Shown piece after piece: positions 26,056 through 35,022 of a stretch of DNA of 56,175 bases. The stretch is from Erythrobacter sp. WG (GTDB lineage: Bacteria > Pseudomonadota > Alphaproteobacteria > Sphingomonadales > Sphingomonadaceae). The DNA is taken from positions 1 through 56,175 of the forward strand of contig NZ_JAPFGY010000024.1 of assembly GCF_026586795.1 (NCBI RefSeq). The letters are read 5' to 3'. The notes below the pieces were generated by a model that searched no databases, was not told the origin of the DNA, and saw only the letters and a program-made list of their open reading frames with translations. The translations under genes and the position numbers were made by a program. Within the stretch, counting starts at the first letter, position 1. Every line of letters starts with the position of its first letter.

Positions 26056-26496
26056 ATGCCCGGCACGCCCATCTTCTTCGCCAAGTCCCAGAGCATCATC
26101 GAACAGCTCGCCACGCCGCAACCGCTCGATACGGTGGGGCCGATCGCCGGGCGCTTCATCCACGCGCTGCGGCTGATCGCCTTCTACGACAGGATCGGCC
26201 GTGACCCGGTGCCCGAACTCGCCGAAAAGCTGGCGAGCGTCGATGTCGCGGCCAAGGCGCTGATCCTCGCTCAGGCGATCGCCGCAAGCTGGCCGGAGAA
26301 CATCACGCTCAAGCGCTTCTGCTGCCGCTACATGAGCCATGACGAGGCCACCATTGCCGCCTTCATGGAAGCCGCCGTGACGGGTGACCAGCGGGGCTTC
26401 GAGGCAGCGCTCTACGGCCTGGTGCGGCCCGAACGCGCGCATCGGCTGTGGGAGGGTGCGCTTGCGCTCGTCGCGGCGGAGATGCGGGCCCTGTGA
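26056..26496 (+). CDS. Conserved hypothetical protein downstream of rpoC
   Basis: A 146-aa soluble, mostly helical protein, MPGTPIFFAKSQSIIEQLAT at the start, with GRFIHALRLIAFYDRIGRDP and a central ITLKRFCCRYMSHDEATIAA. No signal peptide, membrane segment or catalytic motif is evident. GCGAGG lies before the ATG. It comes after the rpoC terminator, so it has its own promoter, and precedes gltX by 40 bp. I do not recognise the family. Confidence 0.75.
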   Translation: MPGTPIFFAKSQSIIEQLATPQPLDTVGPIAGRFIHALRLIAFYDRIGRDPVPELAEKLASVDVAAKALILAQAIAASWPENITLKRFCCRYMSHDEATIAAFMEAAVTGDQRGFEAALYGLVRPERAHRLWEGALALVAAEMRAL

Positions 26497-26536
26497 GCGC
26501 TTGCGGGTGAAGGCGCGCCGCTTTACCGCGCCTGCC

Positions 26537-27895
26537 ATGACCACCACCCGCTTCGCCCCCTCGCCGACCGGCCGGCTCCACGTCGGCAACATCCGCACAG
26601 CGCTCCACAACTGGATGCTGGCGCGGCAAGCGGGCGGCACTTTCGTCCTGCGCATCGACGACACCGACGCGGAACGCAGCCGTGAGGAATACGTCGACGG
26701 GATCAAGGTGGACCTGACCTGGCTGGGCCTGAATTGGGACCGCGAGGAGCGCCAGTCGGCGCGGCTCGATCGCTACGAAGCCGCGTTCGAGGCCCTGCGC
26801 GCGGCGGGGCGCATTTACCCGGCCTATGAAACCGCGCAGGAGCTCGACGTGAAGCGCAAGATCGCGCTCGGCCGCGGCTTGCCCCCGATCTATGATCGCG
26901 CCGCGCTTGCCCTGACGGACGAAGAGCGCGCGGCCAAGGAAGCGGCGGGGGAACGCCCGCACTGGCGCTTCAAGCTCGATCATGACGAGCCGATCACATG
27001 GGATGATGGCATCCGCGGCGCACAGAAATTTGCCGCCAGCCAGCTGTCCGATCCGGTGATCCGCCGCGCTGATGGCTCATGGCTTTACATGATGCCAAGC
27101 GCGGTTGATGATATCGACATGGGCGTCACGCAAGTCCTGCGCGGCGAGGATCATGTCTCGAACACGGCGGTGCAAATTCAGATCTTTACCGCACTTTTTG
27201 CTGCGGGCTTTGCTGCGCATGAGGGTGCAGCAAAAACCCTTCCCGCTTTCGCGCATGAAGCCCTGCTGGTGGGCAAGGAAGGCAAGCTGTCCAAGCGTTT
27301 GGGCTCGCTTGGATGCGATGCCTTCCGCGAACAGGGGATCGAGCCCGAAGCCATCATCGCGCTGCTCGCCCGGCTGGGCACCTCGCAACCGATCGAGCCG
27401 ATTGCCGATCGTGCGGTGCTGACGGCGAGTTTTGATCTGTCGACCTTCGGCCGCGCCCCGGCGAAGTTTGACGAAGCGGATCTCGAACGGCTCAACGCCG
27501 CGATTGTCCACCACTTGCCCTATGACGCCGTCAAGGATCGCCTACCGGCGGGCATGGATGCGGCAGGCTGGCATGCGGTGCAGCCCAACCTTGCCCATGT
27601 CGCCGAGGCCGCGGAATGGTGGCGGCTGGTGACCGGGCCGATCGAGGCACGCGAGTTCACGGCGGAGGACCGCGACTTTCTGGCGCAAGCGGCGGATACG
27701 CTTGCATGGGGCGATGATCCGTGGGGCGCACTCACCGCCGCCCTCAAGGAGGCGACGGGGCGCAAGGGCCGGGCGCTGTTCCTGCCGCTGCGCCAGGCGC
27801 TCACCGGCCGCGACAACGGGCCCGACATGGGCGAACTCCTGCCCCTGATCGGGGAGAGCGAAGCCCGCAGGCGGCTGAGCGAAGCGTCCCTCTAG
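26537..27895 (+). CDS. gltX: Glutamyl-tRNA synthetase
   Basis: A 452-aa class I synthetase that charges tRNA-Glu (in alphaproteobacteria often tRNA-Gln as well, before GatCAB amidation). The HIGH motif is HVGN in FAPSPTGRLHVGN (residues 15-18) and the KMSKS motif is KLSKR (250-254). VLRGEDHVSNT and IRRADGSWLYM are also typical. ATG 26537 is used because the protein start MTTTRFAPSP is standard; an upstream extension is antisense-like Arg-rich sequence. The stretch around 27000-27500 has visibly lower third-position GC than the flanks. Many alphaproteobacteria have two gltX genes; only one is seen here. Confidence 0.96.
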   Translation: MTTTRFAPSPTGRLHVGNIRTALHNWMLARQAGGTFVLRIDDTDAERSREEYVDGIKVDLTWLGLNWDREERQSARLDRYEAAFEALRAAGRIYPAYETAQELDVKRKIALGRGLPPIYDRAALALTDEERAAKEAAGERPHWRFKLDHDEPITWDDGIRGAQKFAASQLSDPVIRRADGSWLYMMPSAVDDIDMGVTQVLRGEDHVSNTAVQIQIFTALFAAGFAAHEGAAKTLPAFAHEALLVGKEGKLSKRLGSLGCDAFREQGIEPEAIIALLARLGTSQPIEPIADRAVLTASFDLSTFGRAPAKFDEADLERLNAAIVHHLPYDAVKDRLPAGMDAAGWHAVQPNLAHVAEAAEWWRLVTGPIEAREFTAEDRDFLAQAADTLAWGDDPWGALTAALKEATGRKGRALFLPLRQALTGRDNGPDMGELLPLIGESEARRRLSEASL

Positions 27896-28031
27896 GCGGC
27901 GCGGGCACGGGCGTCCCAGCGAAGCGTTCGGCGAGCCGGGCACCGTGCTTCACCCGACCCTTGCCTCGGCGACGCCATTGCCGCAAAGGCGGGAGCCGTA
28001 CGCCAAGGCCCTCACCACAGAGCACACCCCC

Positions 28032-29000
28032 ATGTCCTCCACCCCGCACTCCCCCCTCGCCGGCCGGCTGGTCACTATCTTCGGCGGCAGCGGTTATCTC
28101 GGCAACTATGTCGCGCAGGCGCTGCTGACCCGCGGCGCGCGCATCCGTCTCGCCAGCCGGGCGCCAAGCAAGGCGCAGGCGCTGAAACCGCTCGCCAACC
28201 TCGGCCAGCTCCAGCTCATGCCGTGCGACATCACCAACGAAACCCACGTCGGCGCCGCGCTTGCGGGGGCGGAGCACGTCGTCAACCTCGTCGGCGCCTT
28301 CACCGGCAATCTCGACACGCTGATGGGCGAGGCGCCCGGCATCATCGCGCAGCACGCTGCCACAGCGGGTGTGGCGAGCTTCGTCCATGTCAGCGCGATC
28401 GGCGCGGATTCCGCCTCGCCCACCGCTTATGCGCGGGCCAAGGCGCTCGGCGAAGCCAATGTGCAGGCATCTTTCCCGAACGCGACGATCCTGCGGCCTT
28501 CGATCATCTTCGGCAAGGACGACAACTTCATCAACCTATTCGCTGGGATGATCGAGCTGTTCCCGGTGCTGCCGGTGTTCGGGCCCGAGGCGAAGCTCCA
28601 GCTCGTCTATGCCGACGATGTCGCCGAGGCGGTGGCCGTCGCGCTCGAGCATCCCGAGGCGCATGGCGGGCGCACCTACGAGCTGGGCGGCCCGCAGCAG
28701 TTCACCATGATGCAGATCCACGAGGCGATCGCCGCCGCGCAGGGGCGCAGGCGGACCTTCATCGCCATGCCCGACGGCCTCTCGGCGACCTTCGCAGCCC
28801 TGCCGCTGACGCCGATGAGCCGCGACCAGTGGATCTTGCTCAAGGCGGGCAACACCGTCGCGCCCGGCGCGTTGGGCCTTGCCGATCTCGGGATCGAGCC
28901 CAGACCGCTCGGCCTTTTCCTCGACAAGTGGATGATCCGCTACCGCAAGCACGGCCGGTTCGGCGCGGAGAACGAACGCGCCAAGGTGCGGCGGGCATAG
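28032..29000 (+). CDS. NAD(P)-binding epimerase-type protein, complex I NDUFA9-like
   Basis: A 322-aa atypical short-chain dehydrogenase. The nucleotide-binding loop FGGSGYLGNYVAQALLTRGA is near the N-terminus (about 17-36), then FVHVSAIGAD, YARAKALGE and ILRPSIIFG. The motif order and length fit the NDUFA9-like group; in mitochondria and some alphaproteobacteria such proteins associate with respiratory complex I. ATG 28032 gives MSSTPHSPLAGRLVTIFGG. There are no other complex I genes nearby, so that link is by homology only. Confidence 0.88.
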   Translation: MSSTPHSPLAGRLVTIFGGSGYLGNYVAQALLTRGARIRLASRAPSKAQALKPLANLGQLQLMPCDITNETHVGAALAGAEHVVNLVGAFTGNLDTLMGEAPGIIAQHAATAGVASFVHVSAIGADSASPTAYARAKALGEANVQASFPNATILRPSIIFGKDDNFINLFAGMIELFPVLPVFGPEAKLQLVYADDVAEAVAVALEHPEAHGGRTYELGGPQQFTMMQIHEAIAAAQGRRRTFIAMPDGLSATFAALPLTPMSRDQWILLKAGNTVAPGALGLADLGIEPRPLGLFLDKWMIRYRKHGRFGAENERAKVRRA

Positions 29001-29088
29001 TCGCCGGGTCGGGGAGGGGCGGGGCCGGGCCTGTGCCTGTGCCGGTTTGCCATTGTCACCGCGAGCCGGGCCGCCCTAAAGAGCACGC

Positions 29089-30519
29089 ATGAACGCCGCG
29101 ATCGCTTTGGGGCGACCTGCGAAAACCGCGCGGGGCCCGTCCATTCGCCACTGGGGAGCGATCGGCGTCGCTCTTGCGGCCTACTGCGCTCTGGCGCTTC
29201 CGCTTCGCCATTGGATGGTCGATGATGCCGCCATTTCGATGGCCTATGCCGCGAACTGGGTATCCGGCCACGGGCTGGTGTCCCAGCCTGGCATGGCGCC
29301 GGTCGAGGGCTACTCCAACTTCCTGTGGGTGGTCGTTCTCGCCGCGCTCGACGGCCTGGGAATGGCCAGCGTGCTGGGCATCAAGGCCGTATCGGCCTGC
29401 TGTGTGGCCGCAGCACTCGTCAGCCTGAACGCGACCTGCGCCGCGCTGATGAGCCACGCGGCGCGGGCCGCGGTTCTCGTGCTGACGGCAACGTGCTCCT
29501 CGATTGTCGTGTGGACCACGTCAGGCCTGGAAAACCCGCTGACCCTGCTCCTCGCCAGCGAGATCCTGCGCGCGCTGCTGCGCAAGAAGGGTGCCTACCT
29601 GGGCGCGCTGATCGCCGCCCTCGGGATGACGCGGCCCGAAGGCGTTCTGCTCGGCGTGCTGGCGCTCGTCTTTCTGCGCAGGCGGCCGCTGCTTGCCTTC
29701 CTCGGCGTGGCCTTTGCCATCTATGCCGCGTTCCTCGCGTTCCGATGGGCGACCTTCGGCGATATCGTCCCCAACACCTTCTATGCCAAGGAAGCGTCGC
29801 GCATCGATCCGTGGACGATCCTGTTCAACGCTGGCGATCTGCTGAATGCGCCTTTCGGTTTGGGGCTGGCGATGGTGGCCGTCCTCGCAGCCGCCCTGCG
29901 GGCCGAGGCGCGGCAGCGCGCCATTCCGCTCGCCATGATGGCCGTCACCGGCGGCATCTTCGCCCTCATGCCGCCCGACTGGATGGCCGATCACCGCTTC
30001 GCCACCGCCTTCCTTCCGGCCGCCTTCGTCCTGACCGGCGTCGCCTTGTCGGCCATGCCGAGGGTGCTGCTCGCCTTGCTGGTGCTCAGCATCGCCCTCA
30101 ACGCACAGCGTCTCGTCGCCTTCTACGACGCCCCGACACTTCCGGTCACCCAGGTGAGGACGACGGTCACCGCCTTCGAGCAGCGGGCGAGGTCGCTCGG
30201 CATCGAAGACGCATCATTGCTGACACCCGACATCGGAGCCGCGCTGCTCCATTCGTCCCTGACGATCCATGATCTTGCCGGCCTGTGCGATCGCGTGATC
30301 GCCACGGCGCTGAGAAAGCCGGACAAGACCGTCCTGCACGACTATGTTTTCGAGCGGCTGCGCCCCACCTTCATCCACGCGCATACGGTGTGGGCCGACT
30401 ATGCCGCCTTCGAGACCGATCCGCGGTTCGCCCGGGATTACGTCGCCCTCAACAAGACCGACTTCGTGCGCCGTGATGCGCTCGCCCGCGCGCCCGGGGC
30501 GGCCCCGCTGGCGCGCTGA
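29089..30519 (+). CDS. GT-C-type membrane glycosyltransferase (AftB/ArnT-like)
   Basis: A 476-aa polytopic protein with about ten helices in the first 320 residues and a soluble C-terminal domain. The first periplasmic loop has the acidic GT-C signature DDAAISMAYAANWVSGHGLV followed by PVEGYSNFLWV, and a later loop has PNTFYAKEAS. These motifs are typical of polyprenyl-phosphate-sugar-dependent transferases similar to mycobacterial AftB. It probably adds a sugar to a lipid or glycan on the periplasmic face. Acceptor and donor cannot be told. It stands alone, with no polysaccharide cluster around it. Confidence 0.8.
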   Translation: MNAAIALGRPAKTARGPSIRHWGAIGVALAAYCALALPLRHWMVDDAAISMAYAANWVSGHGLVSQPGMAPVEGYSNFLWVVVLAALDGLGMASVLGIKAVSACCVAAALVSLNATCAALMSHAARAAVLVLTATCSSIVVWTTSGLENPLTLLLASEILRALLRKKGAYLGALIAALGMTRPEGVLLGVLALVFLRRRPLLAFLGVAFAIYAAFLAFRWATFGDIVPNTFYAKEASRIDPWTILFNAGDLLNAPFGLGLAMVAVLAAALRAEARQRAIPLAMMAVTGGIFALMPPDWMADHRFATAFLPAAFVLTGVALSAMPRVLLALLVLSIALNAQRLVAFYDAPTLPVTQVRTTVTAFEQRARSLGIEDASLLTPDIGAALLHSSLTIHDLAGLCDRVIATALRKPDKTVLHDYVFERLRPTFIHAHTVWADYAAFETDPRFARDYVALNKTDFVRRDALARAPGAAPLAR

Positions 30520-30555
30520 GGCGGGACAGGCACACGGTGCCGGGGCGAAGGCGCC

Positions 30556-31437
30556 TTACGCCAGCGCCGCCTTGTAGAGCGCCAGCAGGTCGGCCTCGCC
30601 CTGCGCTGCCGCCGCCGCGTTGTAGGCGGGGCTATCGGGGACCATCCAGCCATGATCGCCGGCATAGACGTCGACCTTGGCCGGGCGCGCGGCGGCGGTC
30701 GCCGCTTCGCGCAGAGCATCCTTGTCGCCCGGCGCCTTGGCATCATCGTTCCTGGCGATGGCGATGAGATAGCTGGCCTGCGTCTTGCCGAGCAGCGCGT
30801 GCGGGCTCATCGGATCGCCGGGGCGCACCAGCCCGCCGCCGTGGAAGCTGGCCGCGGCCTTGATCCGGGGGCTGGCGGCCGCGCTCCAGACGGTGAAGGG
30901 CCCGCCCATGCAATAGCCCTGCGTCCCGATTCCGCGCGCCTGGCTGACGCCTTCCTGTCGGTCGAGCCAGTCGGCAATCGCCTTGGCATCGCGCATGATC
31001 GCCTCGGCGGTGAGCTTCGCGCGCCACGGCCCGACCTTCTGGAATCCGCCGCCCGCCGCGAAGGCGGCGAAGTCCGCGAACTGTTCGCCCGCCACGTCGC
31101 GGTAATAGGGGTTCACGACCAGCACCGCGTGACCCTGGCTCGCGAGCGTCCTAGCGATGTTGCGCTTGGCCTCGCGGATCCCGGCGATGTCCGGCCACAG
31201 GATGACGGCGGCATGGCTCCCGGTCTCGGGCTGCACGAAAAATCCGTCGAGCCGACCGTCAGGCGTGGCGAAGGTTACGCCCCGTTCCCTGAGCCCCGCC
31301 CTCGGTGCGGGCTGTGCCTTGCTCTCGCTTTCACCCGCCGTGCAGGCAGCGAGCGCGGCCGCCCCGGTCAAGGCGCCGAACTGGCGGCGGCTGATCGTGT
31401 CCTTCGCCCAGTCGGCGAGGTTTTTCTCGTCGCACAT
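30556..31437 (-). CDS. Dienelactone-hydrolase-family protein, exported (Tat/lipoprotein signal)
   Basis: A 293-aa protein. The N-terminus carries a twin-arginine motif (ISRRQFGALTG, residues 15-25) and a lipobox-like ALAAC with Cys32, so it is probably exported folded and lipid-anchored. The hydrolase domain has the DLH nucleophile elbow GYCMGG (Cys176), acid in IARNDDAK and His in GDHGWM. DLH enzymes use this Cys-Asp-His triad on enol-lactones and related esters. ATG 31437 is chosen because it positions the Tat signal correctly. The substrate is unknown. Confidence 0.9.
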   Translation of the reverse strand: MCDEKNLADWAKDTISRRQFGALTGAAALAACTAGESESKAQPAPRAGLRERGVTFATPDGRLDGFFVQPETGSHAAVILWPDIAGIREAKRNIARTLASQGHAVLVVNPYYRDVAGEQFADFAAFAAGGGFQKVGPWRAKLTAEAIMRDAKAIADWLDRQEGVSQARGIGTQGYCMGGPFTVWSAAASPRIKAAASFHGGGLVRPGDPMSPHALLGKTQASYLIAIARNDDAKAPGDKDALREAATAAARPAKVDVYAGDHGWMVPDSPAYNAAAAAQGEADLLALYKAALA

Positions 31438-31591
31438 TTCGCATCTCCTTCCGGCTGTCCCGCCTGTGCGCCCTCTTCTGGCGCGGCCCGGCGCGCACGA
31501 CAAGCGGGCAAAGCCCGCGCGCAGCGCGACGCGGCGAGATGACGCAAAAGCGCGGCCGAAAGGCAGGATCAAGGGATGGGTAGGAGCGGCG

Positions 31592-32605
31592 TCACCGCCC
31601 CAGTGCGGCCTCGCATTGCGCCATCAGCTCGGCAATGATGTCGGCAGCGGGTTCTTCCCTGGTGACCATGCCGACCGACTGACCGGCCATGACCGAGCCG
31701 TTCTCGACATCGCCCTCGATCACCGCGCGGCGCAGGGCGCCCGCCCAGAAGTGCTCGATCTGAAGCTGGGCCTCGGCCATGTCGATCCCGCCCTCGTCGA
31801 GCAGCGCGGCGACTTCGCGCTGCTTGGCGGTGAATTCCTCGGTGCCCTTGTTCTTCAATGCGCGCACCGGGATCACCGGCAGGCGCGGATCGACCTGCAC
31901 AGAGGCGACTGCCTCGCGGGCCGAGGCGCGGAAGAAGGCCTTCTTGAAATCCGGGTGGGCGATGCTCTCGGTCGCGCAGGCGAAGCGCGTGCCGAGCTGA
32001 ACGCCCGCCGCGCCCATTTCCAGGTAGCTCGCGATCGCCTCGCCCCGGCCGATGCCGCCGGCGACGAAGATCAGGTGTTCGCTCGCGAGCTCGGGCAGGA
32101 TCTCCTGCGCCAGCACGGAGGTGGACACCGGGCCGATATGCCCGCCCGCTTCCATTCCCTCGATCACCAGCGCATCCGCCCCGGAACGCAGCAGCTTCTT
32201 GGCGAGCGCGAGGGTGGGGGCGAAGCAGATCACCTTGATGCCGCTCTCGTCCGCCTTGATCGCCTCGACGCTGCCCTTGGGCGGGATGCCGCCGGCCAGC
32301 ACTACATGGGTGACGCCGTGCTTGCGGCACACCGCGATCAGATCGAACAGCGCAGGGTGCATGGTGATGAGGTTGACGCCGAAGGGCTTCGAGGTGAGCG
32401 CCCTGGTCGCGGCGATTTCGGTGTCGAGCAGCTCGGGTGTCATCGCCCCGCAGGCGATCACGCCGAAGCCGCCCGCGTTGCTGATCGCGGCGACGAGGTT
32501 GCGCTCGCTCACCCAGCTCATCGCCCCGCACAGGATCGCGGTCTCGCAGCCGAGAAACTCGGTGCCGCGCTGCATCAGCGCGGCGGTCTTGGGGTAGGTT
32601 TCCAT
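31592..32605 (-). CDS. Nitronate monooxygenase (2-nitropropane dioxygenase family)
   Basis: A 337-aa FMN-dependent TIM-barrel enzyme. Markers are AILCGAMSWVSERNLVAAIS, the Gly-rich phosphate-binding VAGGIGRGEAIASYLEMGAA followed by GVQLGTRF, and EGMEAGGHIG, whose His is the usual catalytic base. It oxidises alkyl nitronates; family members also include enoyl reductases. ATG 32605 (METYPKTAALM) follows the purT stop by only ten bases, so the two share an operon, although no metabolic link is evident. Confidence 0.9.
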   Translation of the reverse strand: METYPKTAALMQRGTEFLGCETAILCGAMSWVSERNLVAAISNAGGFGVIACGAMTPELLDTEIAATRALTSKPFGVNLITMHPALFDLIAVCRKHGVTHVVLAGGIPPKGSVEAIKADESGIKVICFAPTLALAKKLLRSGADALVIEGMEAGGHIGPVSTSVLAQEILPELASEHLIFVAGGIGRGEAIASYLEMGAAGVQLGTRFACATESIAHPDFKKAFFRASAREAVASVQVDPRLPVIPVRALKNKGTEEFTAKQREVAALLDEGGIDMAEAQLQIEHFWAGALRRAVIEGDVENGSVMAGQSVGMVTREEPAADIIAELMAQCEAALGR

Positions 32606-32615
32606 GGGGGGCGCC

Positions 32616-33800
32616 CTAGTCGCTGGAGGGCGAATAGACAATCCGCACCGCATCCGCTGCCCGCTTGGCGAGGTCGACCGCGGCGGGCGCATCCCCGGCG
32701 CGGGCGAGCGCCACGCCCATGCGGCGGTAGGGGCGGGTGACGGGCTTGCCGAAGATCCGCACGTCGGTATCCCCCATCGCGAGCGCCTCGGCGAGACCCT
32801 CGAAAGCGAAGTCCTCGCAGTCGCGGTCCGCAAGGATCACCGCGGAGGCGGCAGGGCGGGCCGCAATCGCGGCGGGCATCGGCAGGCCGAGGATGGCGCG
32901 GGCGTGGAGATCGAACTCGGTGAGGTCCTGGCTGGCGAGCGTCACCATCCCGGTATCGTGTGGTCGGGGCGACAATTCGGAGAAGATCACCTCCTCGCCG
33001 CGCACGAAGAATTCGACCCCGTAGAGGCCCCAGCCACGCCCGTCCCCTTGCAAAGCGGTGACGACTTTGGCCGCCATGTCCTGCGCGGAGGCCAGCGCGG
33101 CGGGGGACATGGCGGCGGGCTGCCAGCTCTCGCGATAATCGCCGCGTTCCTGGCGGTGGCCGATCGGCGGGCAGAAGGCGATGCCGCCCGCGTGGCGGAT
33201 GGTCAGCAGGGTGATCTCGTAGTCGAAGGCGATGAACTGTTCGCAGATCACCCGCGCCCGGTCGCCGCGCATATTGGCGACGGCGTAATCCCAAGCCGCT
33301 TCCAGCGCCTCCGGCCCATCGACTTTGCTCTGGCCCTTGCCCGAGGAGGACATGACCGGCTTCATGACCAGCGGATAGCCGATCCGCGCGGCGATGGCCT
33401 CGCATTCGCCGAAACTTTCCGCATAGCCGTATTGCGAGGTGACGAGACCCAGCTCGCCCGCCGCCAGATCGCGGATCGCATCGCGGTTCATGGTCAGCTG
33501 CGCGGCGCGGGCCGAAGGGACGACGGTGAACCCTTCGGCTTCCAGATCGCCCAGCACCTCGGTGCGGATCGCCTCGATCTCGGGGACGATGAGGTCGGGG
33601 CGGTGCTTCTCCGCCGCCGCACGCAGCGCCGCGCCGTCCAGCATGGAAAACACCTCGCGTCCGTCGGCCAACTGCATCGCAGGGGCATCGTCGTAGGAAT
33701 CGCAGGCAATCACCCGCGCTCCCAGGCGTTTGGCGGCGATGACGAATTCACGGCCCAATTCGCCGGAACCGAGCAGCAGGATGGTCGCGATGTGGCTCAT
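32616..33800 (-). CDS. purT: Formate-dependent phosphoribosylglycinamide formyltransferase (GART 2)
   Basis: A 394-aa ATP-grasp enzyme that makes formyl-GAR from formate, ATP and GAR in purine synthesis. It begins [20 protein letters not shown], with substrate-binding [13 protein letters not shown]-grasp motif [13 protein letters not shown] and [24 protein letters not shown] (split by a space here only for length). It is upstream of the nitronate monooxygenase gene with a ten-base gap. purN, the folate-dependent alternative, is not in the window. Confidence 0.97.
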   Translation of the reverse strand: MSHIATILLLGSGELGREFVIAAKRLGARVIACDSYDDAPAMQLADGREVFSMLDGAALRAAAEKHRPDLIVPEIEAIRTEVLGDLEAEGFTVVPSARAAQLTMNRDAIRDLAAGELGLVTSQYGYAESFGECEAIAARIGYPLVMKPVMSSSGKGQSKVDGPEALEAAWDYAVANMRGDRARVICEQFIAFDYEITLLTIRHAGGIAFCPPIGHRQERGDYRESWQPAAMSPAALASAQDMAAKVVTALQGDGRGWGLYGVEFFVRGEEVIFSELSPRPHDTGMVTLASQDLTEFDLHARAILGLPMPAAIAARPAASAVILADRDCEDFAFEGLAEALAMGDTDVRIFGKPVTRPYRRMGVALARAGDAPAAVDLAKRAADAVRIVYSPSSD

Positions 33801-33836
33801 GGCGGGGGCATGACCGATCCGCCGGAGCGAGTCCAG

Positions 33837-34757
33837 TCAGGCTGCCCGGTGGTAGCTCGCAGCCGCCACCTGGTTGCCGCCACCCGCGCGCGCCAGCACC
33901 AGGCCGAGCTCGGCCTCGCGCAAGGTCCAGTCGACAGTGCATTCGGCCCGCGCCAGACCGGCGCTCGCGCTGATCCGGGGCGCGCGCGGCGAGGCGGGCG
34001 CGGCGAGCCGTGCGAAGGTCGCAAGCACGTCGCCCGCCCATTCGCGCGCCGCGTGCGATGTCCGCTCGGTCAGCAGCACCGCGAACCGCTCGCCGTCCAG
34101 CACCGCGAGCTCGTGGCCGGGCAGGGCCATCCCTTCGAGGAACCGGCCGAAGCCCCACACCACCTCGTCGGCGGTGCGCTGGCCGTAACGCAGCTGCAGC
34201 GCCCGCATCGCATCGAGCGCGAAGATCGCGACCATCTGCCCGCCGCCCGTCGCAAGATGGCGCCTGAGGCTCGCGCAGAAGGCAGCGCGGTTGGCGAGGC
34301 CGGTGAGCGGATCGGTCACCGCGCGGGCGTGAAGTTCGCCTTCGAGGCTGCGCACCTGCTGGACACAGCGCATCAGGCACAGCGCACCTTCTGGCCCGCC
34401 GGATTCGCCGCGCAAGGGACTGAGGCTCAGCGCATACCAGCGTCGGCAATGCGCCTCGCGGCAGGTCGTGCGGTCGGCGCAGGCAGGGACCGGGAACTCC
34501 AGCGCGCCGGTGGCCTGGCCTTCGGCCAAGGCGGCGCTGACATGCGCGCCCAAGACGGCGGCATGGTCGCGATCGGCAAGATCGGTGATGTGGGGCGGCA
34601 GCAGCGTTGCCGTCACGTCGAGGCCAAGTTCGGCGATGTTGTCGGACGCGTGAACGATGAAGCCCGATCGATCGAGCCTGATCACGATGTCGCCGGACGT
34701 CTTTTCCACCAGGCCATGCAGCGCATGACCTTCGAGATCACTAAAGCCAATCCTCAT
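33837..34757 (-). CDS. PAS-GGDEF protein with degenerate active site
   Basis: A 306-aa soluble protein. Residues about 10-130 resemble a PAS sensor (DIVIRLDRSGFIVHASDN) with a Cys-containing insert (CADRTTCREAHC). A GGDEF domain follows, with DPLTGLANRAAF at 149-160. The catalytic GGDEF signature is replaced by DGERF (221-225) and there is no RxxD I-site just upstream (HELAVLDG). Diguanylate cyclase activity is therefore doubtful. It lies downstream of the PilZ-XRE gene on the same strand, separated by an AT-rich 265-bp gap. Confidence 0.85.
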   Translation of the reverse strand: MRIGFSDLEGHALHGLVEKTSGDIVIRLDRSGFIVHASDNIAELGLDVTATLLPPHITDLADRDHAAVLGAHVSAALAEGQATGALEFPVPACADRTTCREAHCRRWYALSLSPLRGESGGPEGALCLMRCVQQVRSLEGELHARAVTDPLTGLANRAAFCASLRRHLATGGGQMVAIFALDAMRALQLRYGQRTADEVVWGFGRFLEGMALPGHELAVLDGERFAVLLTERTSHAAREWAGDVLATFARLAAPASPRAPRISASAGLARAECTVDWTLREAELGLVLARAGGGNQVAAASYHRAA

Positions 34758-34967
34758 GCCCCAGATGCCCCAGCTACGTGAGAAAGTCTCCCTTCTTTCC
34801 CACTAAAGGTCTCGAGTATTAGTTAAACGAACTTGATGATTTGGAGATATGGTCCCTGTTTTTCTGAGAACTGTCCGAAAAACCGGTGAGCCGAGTAGGC
34901 TAACTTGGCTAATTTTCGAATCAGCTTTCTGTCTCGTTTACCATATTTTCCAATCGTGTCAGTCACT

Positions 34968-34981
34968 CCAATACGTATTGG
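34968..34981. promoter_or_regulatory. 14-bp perfect palindrome, candidate operator
   Basis: CCAATACGTATTGG lies in the AT-rich gap between the PilZ-XRE gene (ends 35023) and the PAS-GGDEF gene (starts 34757). Its size and symmetry suit a dimeric HTH regulator, and the neighbouring XRE-domain protein is an obvious candidate. This is inference from position only; the rest of the gap shows no accepted gene. Confidence 0.35.
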
Positions 34982-35022
34982 GCACAGTAGGTAGGGCCCC
35001 CAGCTTCGGGAACCGGCGTGGG

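Noticed and set aside
31157..32740. A long plus-strand frame antisense to dienelactone hydrolase and nitronate monooxygenase
   Set aside because: It is a codon-bias shadow of two well-identified genes.
34823..34966. A GTG-initiated 47-aa basic frame on the minus strand in the AT-rich gap
   Set aside because: Its start lacks a ribosome site and overlaps the edge of the palindrome region. The sequence is not protein-family-like, so it was not annotated.
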